DNA from: Hyperoplus lanceolatus
Taxonomy: Eukaryota; Chordata; Actinopteri; Uranoscopiformes; Ammodytidae
Assembly (NCBI GenBank): GCA_026929865.2
Contig: CM049402.1
Location: 25,799,001-25,863,000, forward strand
DNA: 64,000 nucleotides
Direction of reading: 5' to 3'
In this document: in pieces, positions 26,328-37,721 of the stretch
Layout: every line of letters starts with the position of its first letter
Numbering within the stretch: position 1 is the stretch's first letter
The notes under the pieces: model-generated
Told to the model about the DNA's origin: nothing
Databases searched by the model: none
What the model saw: the letters and a program-made list of their open reading frames with translations, nothing else
Position numbers and translations under genes: made by a program

Positions 26328-27392
26328 AGGGGCACTTTACACGACAACACGAAACGGTGCAAACGCGGAAAAATCCCCGCGGTTGCACTATATCATTTAC
26401 AGGAAAACAGCAAACGCAGGCATGAAACCGCAGGTTTTTGAGATCACCTCCCAGGGAGGATTTTTTGGAAAACTTAACGGTTTTGGTTTCCTGTAAACAC
26501 CGAAACCATTTCCCCTGATAACGCTGACGTCACGGCTCCACCCTCACACATGCGTAGTCTATAACATTTGCTGTCAAAATACCCACAACACAAGCGAGTT
26601 ATAAAGTTAGAAGACAACATGAACGGTGTCTCCACGGCACCATCACTGTGATCAGCGGAGAGTGACGTGCAGGGCTAAAATATAGCCTAACACTCGCCAA
26701 TTTAGTCCTAAGCGATTAGTAAGTTATTGAGACCATCGGCCACTTTGTCTGGGGAAAGATTTGTGCTCTGCCGGTTTTTCTAGCCAAATAAACGTGTGTA
26801 GCTTCTATGCCAGTGCAGGGACACGGCTCTATCTACATTAAAAAACACTATCCATAGTTCAGTGCGCAGCGGTTAAGTTACTGTTCAACAAAAGGAGCAT
26901 TAAGGCTACGGCTTCACAGTAAAAGCATTTCACTGGCTGAACATTAATAGCATTTCACTGGACACACGTGAGTTGACTTTTATTTTGAAGTACGACTAAC
27001 AGGAAGATATCCGCTCACGAAGCCCCTTCACTATCAGCAAGTCTTCTGTTTTTACGAGTTCAATGCGGTGAAATAAGAGGACAGAAAGCTTGTCATTTAC
27101 AATACTTGTAACCCCAAGCTTACACCAACCGCTTTATGAACGTTAGTGGCATTAATTTTCGGTTACAGTAAGGTTTTATGCATCAAATTGTACCGGAAGA
27201 GCTATCTACTAGGCTGTGCCACCACTGACTATTGGCTTGGCATGGCTGCTACACTGCTACTACAGCGATTTCGGCCCGTTTCCTCTGAAAACGTGTACGA
27301 GTGAAGATGTCAAATAAATTGTGTCTGAACGGGGGTTTTTTTTAAACCAAAAACGGGAAAACTGTCACGTTTTCACAGTGTAAAGTGCCCCT
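26328..27392. mobile_element. Non-autonomous DNA element with GGCACTTTACAC ends
   Basis: The left end AGGGGCACTTTACAC and the right end, on the reverse strand AGGGGCACTTTACAC, match over 15 bases. The subterminal zones on both sides carry CGTTTTC/GAAAACG-like motifs in mirrored orientation. Length 1065 bp. No coding frame of note. No clear target duplication was found next to the 15-base ends, so the exact boundary and superfamily are open. Confidence 0.6.
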
Positions 27393-28633
27393 CAGAGTCC
27401 CTGGGTGTATCCAAATGCTTTACTGCTCTTCGTCAAGCAAGCACCTACAAGGAGAAGCAAAACAGAATGAGGTGGAGAAAAAGGAAGGAATGGAGATAAA
27501 GTGGAGAGACTATTGTATATGTTTTCTTTACAGACTATATACTGTATAGCTTACTGTCAGTATAATCAAATTAGGTACTAGCTGTTAAATTAACTGTGAG
27601 TAACAGCAATGTGAGTTTAAAATGGACCTATTTTGCTTTTCTTGCACATTAATATGTTCATCTAAGGAGCATTTTTACACCCACTGTTTTAGTACAATCT
27701 TTTCGAAACCTTTATTTTCAGCTGACTTGCAGGTATCAAACTTTTTCCACTTTAACACAATTGACACATTATTTCCTTTGAAGAAGACCTGTTGAAAATT
27801 CAGATATTATGATAAGAAAAACACAATGAGAGCCTGAAGGGGATTGAGTGTGGTTCAATGATTAGCACCCAGGGTGTTCCCCTGCTTCATTCACACAACA
27901 CCCAAGGGAGCCAACGGAGCAAGAAATGTGTTTCAGTTTACCATAATAATGAGAGCGATCTGAGGAAGGCCATTTGTTTGAAACTTGAGCTTAGATACTT
28001 TGAAACTAAAGTAATTTAATACTGCTTGAATTTTATTTTTAATTTTTTTTTACTGTATTGAGCTTCTGCAAACTTCTCCAATTTGAAAATTTTCAAAGTT
28101 TCTTGAGCGGTGACTTGTAATCTCATTCTGGTGTTTGTACTGGAGGCCATCTGCAACATTGAAGGCAATTTAATTAAACTGGAACATGTTTATTTTGATT
28201 AAATTCTAGCTACATTGTTTTTCCCCATTTTCACACGTCAACTCTGATGAAACAGTCACATTACCTGAGCACCCACCAGCAATGCAAACACAATCCTGCT
28301 TACGCACATTTGACTTAGTGCAGCCTGTAGCTATTGCCTTTGACAAGCAGCTCTGACGGATCAGTATTCAAATTCACAGATGCATTACTCTTCTTGTGTT
28401 GTTTTTATTTAACTCCCAACACTCGCCTTGGTGTGTGAAAGATGCATGTAGACCACAGAGGACTCATCTCATGAATTATTCAAAGTATAAGATGTGGAAG
28501 TATCATAGGCTTGTTAATCAAACAACTAAATAAAGATAAAAGGTGTGTTTGGTTGCTTGCTTGCTTCTTCAAGGCAACACATCAGACACGAGAAACACAT
28601 TTAACTGTCACTCATTACTATATTACTATACAA

Positions 28634-28718
<85 letters not shown>

Positions 28719-31700
28719 ATACATACTTAAGATAGGTATAAGCTGCTTGCAGCTTGTATAATATGATTCAACATAAAATTACACCATTGTAGTAGCTTAT
28801 GATTAATTATATAGTTGAACTTTGCCATTATTTTCCGATTGTTTTGGAGTCATTAAATTAAAGTCTTCATTATAATATATAATTAGTTGAATAATGATAA
28901 GGTTGTTGGTTTCAAATGCCAACTGTTAATATCACATTTCCATTCATTTAAAGCTTTACTGACCTTATGTGGTGAAACCATGAGCAATTTCCATTATCAC
29001 TCTCTCATCTGTTGATTATATTCTTGATTAACCCTCATGTGGTGTTCACACACTAACTCACATAACTCCAACAACCAACACCAGTAACACAAATTGTTCC
29101 TAAATGTATGCCACCAACATTTCAATTATAGTGTATGTTGTTACATATATTATAACCTCATCACAAAAATCGAATGACACTTCAATTGTTAAATGTGATC
29201 TAGCAAAGATTAATTAAAATCATTAATCACATGTTATCTATATTGTTTGTAATGTAGATAAAGGTCATATACGTTTTGTTTTTGTTTTTTTTAAGACATG
29301 TAGCTAGTGCCATTACGACCCCAATAATGTCCCAGTTAATTTGACCTGCGCAGTACCAGGGTCTAAAAAGTGAACATAATATAGGGTTAATGTTTGAATT
29401 GTTTGGTCAATAAAACATTAGAAATCAATTAAATACTCATGATAATTTCACAGAGCTCAAGGTATTTTAAGTATTTGCTTCAAAAAAGGCAATCAATTGT
29501 CAAAATAGTTGCTGTAATTTCCTAGTTATTGATAGATGGATGGTTTTAATAGAAACCTGTTTTTCCTCTGCTATACAAATGTATGCCTCTGCATGACATG
29601 AAAAAAAAAATGTGTTATTCGGTAGACCAAATCAGATTGTTTAATTATGTCTCAGATTATTGAATAGATTTGTGTGGTTTCTTTTGTCCAATTTTTTGGA
29701 TACATAAATATGTGTTAGTGGTTAGTTAGTTTTATTTTTTTTTTTACATGTGGTGGACACACCAAATATAATTGTGATATCAAATCATCAGTCAGAGCCA
29801 CAATACAAAATAAGGGTAACACAACTATAGAGAGATTTGGGTAAATAGCTAAGCATTCATTATGAAGTAATTTCTATAATGCTTCATGAAAGCACACATA
29901 GATTATACAGACTAGCTGTATATTTTACAAAAGAATGAAGCTGTAAAAGGTCACGACATATTTTAATTATATATTTGGAGGGACATCAAATGATGAATGA
30001 TCATCACACTTGATCTGAATTCCAATTAAAATGTTCTTATACTAACACATACTATTATGAATGACATGACACTATCAATATCCAAAAGGGCATTGTGATC
30101 CTTGTAAGAGCTATAATCCCATGGGAAAACCATATTGGATGGCTGATAACAGTAAACTATAAATACAGTCAAATCACTCAAATGCCTGCATTGACATGTC
30201 CCTTGTCGGTTAATTAACCCTTTGGAAACCCTTGGTATTCGGCCATACTTGTGGTTAGATTAGCCCTGCTGTATGAATTTCCTCAAGTATAGGCACTGTA
30301 ATGGGAGGTCTTCAAGCAGGGCTGTGTACCTGTATGTGTATGCAGTGTGTTAATTGAACCAGCAGCAGCATTGCGTTTGCGTGTTGCTATGGTAAAGACA
30401 TCCTTAGCTAAATTTGTATTGATGGTGAAGATACACAGAGAAGTACAACCTGCAGCAGTAACATTAGCACTGTGAGACCTTATCTCCCTCCTATGATAAC
30501 ATATTTACAAATGCCTTGTTATTTAAACTATTATGTCCCGGCTACAAGCTTTCTTTTTGCATATTAATATGACTTTAGCAGATGACCCTAGCATATTGTA
30601 TAAACTCATGGACAATTTCCAAAAGGCGTTATGACTATTTGTAAACATAACCTAATAAACACACAATACAGTAAATACTATACAATTTTATAAACCAAGA
30701 AAAACAAAGTTATATATGTGGATCTTAGAGACTGAACAGTAAGTCAGAAACATTTAATTTATAGACACATATCACAAGTTCGCAAATATATGCAGATTGT
30801 GCATTGTTACACCCCTTTTTCTTGGATTCTCAATTCAAGAGAAAAAATACAAAAAATATGTACCAAACAAAACTGAGATTAAAATAAAGGAGGCTTCAGA
30901 AAGAAAAACACAGAAGGGATCCATCTTCCAAGATGAACCCAACGTGCAATGTAATAGACATATATTTTTTTATATAATATAATCACAATACAGAGGTAAA
31001 TAATGACAATGCATTCCTCTGGACCTTTGCTGATGTTTGGTTGTTTGAGAATTTGATTTGGATGGATAATATGAATAAACCACATACTGTATATTGTATT
31101 CAAACAATACTGCTTGTGTTAATGTGTTTGAAAATACCCATTTAAAGTTTCTTCTAAGCATCACTACATATGTTCTCTCACAAAACACTTCACACCCGAA
31201 CACAACTGACTATGTGAGAGAGAAAAAATAGATGCCCGGGAACCAAGGGCTGATATTAAGAGCAACACAAAAACCACATTGTCTTTTCCAAGGCTGTACA
31301 AGCTGCAGGAATGAAAGGAGTTTAATGGCATTGAGCTGAAAGGTCAGAGGCTAGATCTGTTGATTGGGTGAGGAGAGAGAAGTGCAAAGACGGGGGAGAG
31401 AGGAGAAGACAGAGGAACAAGCGTGTAGCACGCGCAGAAAAATAACAGCACAAGGAAGAGAGACCGAGACTCAAAACAAGAAGTTGTGGAGCCATTTTGA
31501 TTTAGATCAAGAGATGGGAAGATGTCTTGCAGATATGTTTACAGGATTTCCTGCCGAGCGTATACGGAAACAATGTTGGGACATCACAGAGATGCATGGG
31601 TATGTTACAGCTGCATGTGTACCGTTTTTGCTCCACGTCATGTATCATTTCCGTTACTTAAAAAAAAAAAAAAATAATTAATTTGTCTCTGTCTTTTGGC

Positions 31701-31763
31701 ACAACATAATTCAGGTTGCTTTGATACATTATTCAAGCTTGTGCAACATGTTACAACATCATG
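27393..31763. other. Long noncoding stretch, probable intron, with (TA)n
   Basis: Very A+T-rich. A (TA)n microsatellite covers 28637-28715. No frame shows a recognisable domain. The 105-codon frame at 31364-31681 is basic and low in complexity, ends in a poly-lysine run made by an A tract, and is not considered a gene. Confidence 0.5.
28637..28715. repeat. (TA)n microsatellite
   Basis: About 79 bases of uninterrupted alternating TA, the second long TA array within 3.4 kb. Confidence 0.95.
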
Positions 31764-31771
31764 CTCTAAAG

Positions 31772-33441
31772 CAGTGGTTCTCAACCTTTTTTGTGCAAAC
31801 GCCCCCCTAACCCCCCTAAGAGCCGGTCATTAAGCGCATGGGATTTTATTTTGTTTATCGCTTTGACCGCTACATTATGGGACTGATGGAGCGAGTCGGA
31901 TATGTGCTTTGCCACCAAGTTGTGACGGTGCAGTACACAGTGCACGGTAATCACATGTGGCACCTGTTTCTTCAGCAGCGTCGCTAAGCCGCGGTACCTG
32001 CCGACCATAGCCGGCGCTCCGTCCGTGGCACAGGCGATGATGTTCTCCATCGGGATGGTCCTCTCTTGCAGGAACTCGGCCAGGGCGGTGAAGATGCTCT
32101 GTCCGCGTGTGTCGGTGATGAGATACTGCCCAAACAAGAAGTCCTCCTTGAGATCCCCCCCAGACATGTACCGAACATAGCCCATTAAGAGGGCATTGTT
32201 GTCGGCAGTTGTTGTCTCATCTAACTGGATGCTGAAGGGACACGCACGCAGGGTGGCACACAGCTGCTGCTCAGTGTCGAGCGACATCTCCCGTATGCGC
32301 CGGGCAACAGTATCGTTACTCAGCGGGATGGCTTTGATGACTGGCGATATTGCTTCTTTTATTGCCGGAATTACCAAAGACTCACCCACAGTGAACGGTA
32401 AGCCAGACTTAGCAATTAATAAAGCGATGTTGTAGGACGCCACCAACCCGCTTTCGCTTTGATTGACGTTCCGGGCGAACAGAGAGTTGATGGTGGGCCG
32501 TCTTGAATGTTGATCCCTCAGAGACTTAAAGTAGGATGGATCTTTAGCTGATTTTTTGGGATGTTTTTTCACTAAATGTTCCTGTAGTCGCGAGGGTTTC
32601 ATGGCCTCATTAGAGAACACCTGATCGCAGAGCAGGCACATTGGTAAAGTGGTGTTCATCGGTGACGGGATAAATCCATAACTCATGTAATTGGCATTGT
32701 ACTGCCGGCACTTTGTCTTGCTATCCGCCATGTTTGTTTATGTTATGTTATTAAAGTTGAATATGTTACAATGAATTGTGTACGTTTTCATTGGTTGTTA
32801 AACTGTTATCCCGCGAACTAGCGCTCATGACGTAGCTGTGCTTTGCTGCTGTCATAGGGCTGCTGTACAGGGCTTCAGTGAGCCTCTCGCGGTGCACAGT
32901 GTTTAGTATATCATCCCTCTCCAACATATGAGGGTTGTGTCTTTAACATGGTTCTGCTTGTGTGTTAGTTAACTCCATGCTTTGGCTGATTACTCTGTGT
33001 TTTCTCCACCTCAGAGACAATAGTTAGTTTAAGTTTGAATCTCGCTGCGCTAGCATTAGCATTAGCAATATCAGTAAACGTCATTATACTAGTCTGTGAA
33101 TGGCTGATTCCTCTGCCGCTAAGGCTTTGATTGGCTGGTTGTTCTGACTCAAAGACCTCTGATTGGCTGTCTGCAGAGCCTTCTCTTTTCTAAGGCTGTG
33201 ACAGTCAGCAGACCGCAGAACATTGGAGAGAATAGTTAAAAAGAGGTTGAGGGGTTAGAAACATGAAAAGTTAAAATAGGCTGTTTATTTCAGGTAACCT
33301 ATTTTTGCAGTCAAAAGATTTATAAGATTTTTAAGAAAGTTTAAAATATATTTACTAAAAAAAAAAAAAAAAAGCTCTTGTGTCCCAGCCTGGTCCCAGC
33401 GCCCCCCTAGGTTGTACGAACGCCCCCATTGAGAAACCCTG
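31772..33441 (-). mobile_element. Internally deleted hAT element with 8-bp target duplication
   Basis: The left end starts CAGTGGTTCTCAACC; the right end on the reverse strand starts CAGGGTTTCTCAATG, the expected hAT terminal pattern. A perfect 8-bp duplication CTCTAAAG lies at 31764-31771 and 33442-33449. The element carries a minus-strand transposase ORF cut short by an internal deletion: homology stops near 31815 and the left inverted repeat follows at once. About 710 bp of leader lies between the ORF start (32731) and the right end. The clean duplication and open frame suggest a fairly young insertion. Length 1670 bp. Confidence 0.9.
31781..32731 (-). CDS. Truncated ZBED-type hAT transposase, N-terminal half
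   Basis: 316 codons from ATG at 32731. Residues 31-58 form a BED-type zinc finger (C32, C35, H52, H57), the DNA-binding module. Residues 165-270 carry the start of the RNase H-like catalytic fold: D171 in QLDETTTADN, D237 in ACATDGAPAMVG, and the HCVLHRH motif (264-270). Full-length relatives are roughly 600 aa or more (ZBED5-like hAT transposases). The helical insertion, the third catalytic acid and the C-terminal dimerisation region are missing. Similarity ends around NKIKSHALNDRL (293-304). The last 12 residues (LGGLGGRLHKKG) come from sequence at the left inverted repeat. It cannot be an active transposase, but the finger and the frame are intact. It might act as a competing DNA-binding protein, or simply be a recent deletion derivative. 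Its expression is unknown. Confidence 0.8.
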   Translation of the reverse strand: MADSKTKCRQYNANYMSYGFIPSPMNTTLPMCLLCDQVFSNEAMKPSRLQEHLVKKHPKKSAKDPSYFKSLRDQHSRRPTINSLFARNVNQSESGLVASYNIALLIAKSGLPFTVGESLVIPAIKEAISPVIKAIPLSNDTVARRIREMSLDTEQQLCATLRACPFSIQLDETTTADNNALLMGYVRYMSGGDLKEDFLFGQYLITDTRGQSIFTALAEFLQERTIPMENIIACATDGAPAMVGRYRGLATLLKKQVPHVITVHCVLHRHNLVAKHISDSLHQSHNVAVKAINKIKSHALNDRLLGGLGGRLHKKG

Positions 33442-33912
33442 CTCTAAAGGAATATGTTGTCAGTATGACTATAAGACGTTTGCAATGCCTCGTTGTAATA
33501 CTGAAAAGCACCCTCTCAGCACTGTACTTTGGTCTAAGCTGAGGCACTTTCGGCAATAGGAAGCATGACGGCTTCATTATGCTGCAGTAATACCGTTTGT
33601 TGTTTCAGAATTCTTGCTACAGGCATTTATGGAGTCAGCAGTACATGTCATCCTTTATTATAGCTGATTGTCCATTGCTTTGTGTGTGTTTTTTCCCCCT
33701 AAACAGCACCTTGTCTTATTTTTCAGGCTGTACGTATATGCTATATGGTAAGCTTTATGAAAACGCTTAGATATAAATATAGGCCAGAATGAGGTGGGTG
33801 TATGGGTAAAGGGGTTTGTCAGCCACATTTACCTCTCCCTGTGGTTGAGTCATAGAACCAACAAAACAGCCCCTGACTCAGACCTGATGTAGGCTGTCCA
33901 GACTGTGGAGGG

Positions 33913-33943
33913 GTGTGTGTGTGTGTGTGTGTTTGTGTGTGTG
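33913..33943. repeat. (GT)n microsatellite
   Basis: GT array with one TTTG interruption, directly upstream of the G23 run. Confidence 0.9.
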
Positions 33944-33966
33944 CGCTTATGTGTCCGTGGGTGTAA

Positions 33967-33989
33967 GGGGGGGGGGGGGGGGGGGGGGG
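33967..33989. repeat. Poly(G) run of 23
   Basis: Uninterrupted G23 just after a (GT)n array. Such runs can fold as G-quadruplexes and are prone to sequencing and assembly error, so the length should be treated with care. Confidence 0.9.
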
Positions 33990-34914
33990 TACATGAAGCA
34001 AATCCACAAGGGCTCTTGGGAGCCCACACACTGTGTTAACGGCTGCCGCAGATACATTTTAATCAGTCCACACAATTCATCTCACAAGGCTTTTCGTTTC
34101 AAAGCTGGAGAAGGGGAAAATTCACTCGAGGTCCTGCTCACCCATTTAAAAATTGCTCTTTAGATGCAAGGCTGAAAATAATAAACAATCCAGGTCAGTA
34201 AAATGATAGAGTTCAGTGAGCAAAAAATTGAGCGGTCTTTCTGATTATGCAAGTTTGTGAGGCCTTCATTTAAGGACAGAGGATATAAAGGAAAGTCAAC
34301 TACAGAAACTTATTTTTTATTTTCCTCCTTTGCCTTTTATTCTTTCTTCGCCTGTCATGATTTAGAGAGACTTTTTTTAACACCTGCCAAGCAGCCAAGG
34401 ATCAAGTCTCATTGTTGGCATGCGTGTGAACACACACATGCCAACTACCCATGAGCAGTGCACCACATCCGTCGTATATAGCTTCAGGGTTGCTGTTGTT
34501 GGCTAATCTCTCACTGGAAGCAGCAGGTGGAGAAAAGAAAATCCCACTGGTTTATCACTATAGCATTGCCTGATATTTTGAAAATGAAAAATGTCAAACC
34601 AGAATCACGCTTTGCTTTAGTCGGTGAATATGTTTTGTATCACATAACTTTTTTTTTTTATTATTGCATAGTCTTAATGATTGGGGGCTTGTCATTATAG
34701 TTAGTCAATGTTGTACATGCACTAGAGTATAATACTGGTCCACATGATGTTTGTGTGATGATAGCTATGTAGAAGGATCAATGGCATTTTACAGGTAAAT
34801 ATACTAAATGATTATTTTAAACTATGACATTGAGCATTTAACTTTAGATGAACGGTTAATAGTAACATTTAAAAGCCTGAATTTAAAACATCTGATCACA
34901 AGGGAAGTCACAAC

Positions 34915-34998
34915 AAGGCAATGTGACACATTTGTGACTTGTGCAATGACAATAAAGTTGAATCTAATCTAATCTAATCTAATCTAATCTAATCTAAT
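34915..34998 (+). repeat. LINE-like 3' tail with (AATCT)n
   Basis: TTGTGCAATGACAATAAAG followed by TTG and a tandem (AATCT)n array at 34961-34998. This combination is typical of the 3' ends of L2-type LINEs in fish. Only the last few dozen bases are recognisable, so it is a severely 5'-truncated copy. Confidence 0.55.
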
Positions 34999-37267
34999 TT
35001 GTAATGAATGGGCAAAGTATAAAACACTGAAAGATTATATCCCATTTACTACATGTATTTATAATATCCTAAAACATGTTTGATGGAGGGTAATATAATT
35101 AAAATTTGGAATGTGTATTTGACACATGTATAATTTCAATGTGTCTATAACAATTAAATTCAGTGCACTTCAATGCTCAAACGAAAGAGCGATGAAACTG
35201 TTTCTTATACAAACAGAAATATGGCATCTATGCATGCATTGGTCTACATATATGCCAATAATGATGCTGCCTGGATTTATCAGGCATTTTCTCCAGTCAA
35301 ATCAAATAACTAATGATTTCAGGAAGTTTTGAAATAATTAAATAGTCTCTAGGTCTCTGCATGTAGATGTTTTCTAAAAAAAACAGAAAAGCAGTCCAGT
35401 GTTCCACATGATTTAGAAAGCAAATTTGTAATATAGCCTTTGGGCCATTGGCAAATATTTAGAACATTTGTCCTTAATACAGTATGCGTCCTGAGGGTCC
35501 TAGTCTTAGTGAAGGCATACACACTTCTCTCCAGAGAGTGTTCTGTCCTGCTTAAGTGGTACTATAAAGCAAAATAACATCACCTCAGTATCAATATAAA
35601 GGTGCATTAAGTTTCTATTGTATGAGCCAAATGGGAGAGGAGAAAACCCTGCAATGAAACTCTTATTAGAACAAATACATACTAAATTGCCTTCTAACGA
35701 ACTAACACATTGGTTGATTGATCTTTTACACACTACACTGTAAATGAAAATAAATTACAACTTTTCAGACACATTATTCTATTATCTCGAGAAATCATCA
35801 CTGTTGTATTTTGTTATGCCCAAATATTTAATTACCATTTTTTAAATAATTTGGATAGCTTTTAAACATGGGATTAGCGCTCCTCTCTGAGAGGCTCTTC
35901 TCAAGGGGTGAATCGAGATCAGACCGTTTAATGCGGCTGTTTTGACTCTTCCCTAAACCAGTGGTTTATCAGACACGGAAAAGAGCAACTGACCAAATCT
36001 ACCAAGATCATCTATAATTAACACAGACTAATTGAGCTTTGATTCGGCTCTGCAAGCCAAGCAAGCAGAAGGCCAATTCATGCATGGAAGCCTATTATTG
36101 CCCTAAGCATGTTGATCTACTCCGTTAAGGGCTCTAGGTCCCAATTCTCTACCATGTGACTATGATCATGTTGCTCTAGCTATGTGTCTGTTAATTAATC
36201 ATATGTGTGCCAAATTGAGTCATATTGATTAAAATGGGGTAATGACAAAGTGAAAAAAACAGCAATTACCAACAGGATTTTTTCTAATATTAATGTCAAG
36301 CTGTGTAGACGAGGAATAATCATGGTGCCTTTTTCCAGATACTCTAATTTGAAATTATGCTTTCTTGATTGGAAAAATGGATCTGTGGGTGCATTGTTGC
36401 ATTGTATTGAGGTTACATTGAGGTTAAAGAGGCATAGTGTTGCATGAGAAGTCTGACAGTGGTTTATTAAATAAATGCAGTGTCATTTTGCATTTTGGAC
36501 AGGCTCACCCTAGAGCCTCACTGCCATTTACAAAGATCCTCTCAAAAATGGATAAGGAAAAGTGCATCCTTCCTCTCATTATGGTCCCATTTGATTCTGC
36601 ACCGATGCTCTTTTGAAAAGGTGGGTTAATTGCACACTTTGACTGTGAACTAACCTGCTAGTTAATAACATGTTTGCTTCAGGGAAACATCATTGTAAGA
36701 TATAACCGTCATTAAAATAACATTATTATTTAGTAACGTGAAGACGTCAAACTGGGCTTTTGCATATGCCCGATTCATCAATAGTTTGGGTCTAATTCTC
36801 TCAAAGATGATAATGAGCTTGATTCGGGAACCCAGAAGAAAGAATCACAAACACATAAACATATCAATTAGAAACTATTGATGATCTTACTGATACGCTG
36901 CACTGCACAGACCCCAGTTGTCTTAGTAATACATGGCACAAATACGCTAAGCAAAAATAGAAGTGGCCGTCTGCCACTGCTATGTAGCGTATCAGTCCGC
37001 AAATCAGCAGTCAAAAAATCCTAGATTTAGATTTTAATTGAATATATATTCATTTTTGATGCAAGTATTTATATACTTGCATGGCGAATAACCGTTTCTC
37101 AGCTGCAACTACTCTGCAACATTACACTGCTGACTTCTGCTATTGTGATGTCTTAAACTCCTTAAAATGACTGCGCTGACCATCTCAATGCATACGTACC
37201 TAATACAACCCCAGTTTAAAATTACTGAACTATCCCTTTGTCCTTAACCAACACATGTATCTGCATA

Positions 37268-37710
37268 TCCTATAATGCTTGCGAAACTTGGACCCTTACA
37301 GCTGAGCTACAGAGGAGAATATAGAGCATGGAGATGAGATGCTACAGGAGACTCTTGGATATCTCCTACACCCAACATGTCACAAACAAGGAAGTTTGGC
37401 AAAAGATCAGCCAAGCCATCGGCTCACATGATGACCTGCTTACCACTGTTAAAAAACGGAAACTGAGGTGGTACGGACACATCACCAGATCCTCAGGCCT
37501 TGCAAAGACCATCTTGCAAGGAGCCGTACAAGGTGGAAGGAGACGAGGGAGACAAAAGACAAGATGGGAAGATAACATCAGAGAATGGACTCACTTGAAA
37601 ATCAGTGAGACAACAAGAGCTGCCGAGGACAGAGAGGGATGGAGAGAGCTGGTCAACAGATCGTCTGTGGTGCCCCAACGACCCTCCGGGGTTATGGGAT
37701 AGAAGAAGAA
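37268..37710 (+). mobile_element. 5'-truncated LINE with 11-bp target duplication
   Basis: An 11-bp direct repeat GTATCTGCATA flanks the insert (37257-37267 and 37711-37721). The insert is the 3' end of a non-LTR retrotransposon ORF2 and ends in a short GAAGAAGAA tail. Target duplication plus 5' truncation plus simple tail is the signature of target-primed reverse transcription. The clade is not certain; the C-terminal GRRRGRQKTRWEDN motif is common in fish LINE copies often mis-annotated as craniofacial development protein 2-like. Confidence 0.85.
37271..37702 (+). pseudogene. LINE ORF2 C-terminal fragment with stop
   Basis: An in-frame reading gives NACETWTLTAELQRRI, then a TAG at about 37322-37324, then 124 codons from ATG at 37328 to the stop at 37700-37702. 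The downstream part has MEMRCYRRLL, KKRKLRWYGHITRSSGLAKT and GGRRRGRQKTRWEDNIREWT, the usual C-terminal tail of this LINE family. The stop (probably CAG to TAG) and the missing reverse-transcriptase core make it inactive. Confidence 0.8.
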
Positions 37711-37721
37711 GTATCTGCATA

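Larger units (their letters stand above)
33450..37256. other. Noncoding stretch with simple repeats, probable intron
   Basis: Holds a (GT)n run at 33913-33943, a run of 23 G at 33967-33989, and a LINE-like tail near 34915-34998. No frame has a recognisable domain. The segment 35860-36180 has mixed composition and no repeat signature, which would fit a conserved noncoding element, but this is only an impression. Confidence 0.45.

Noticed and set aside
31364..31681. 105-codon frame rich in Arg, Glu and Lys
   Set aside because: Purine-rich low-complexity sequence ending in an A tract; no domain.
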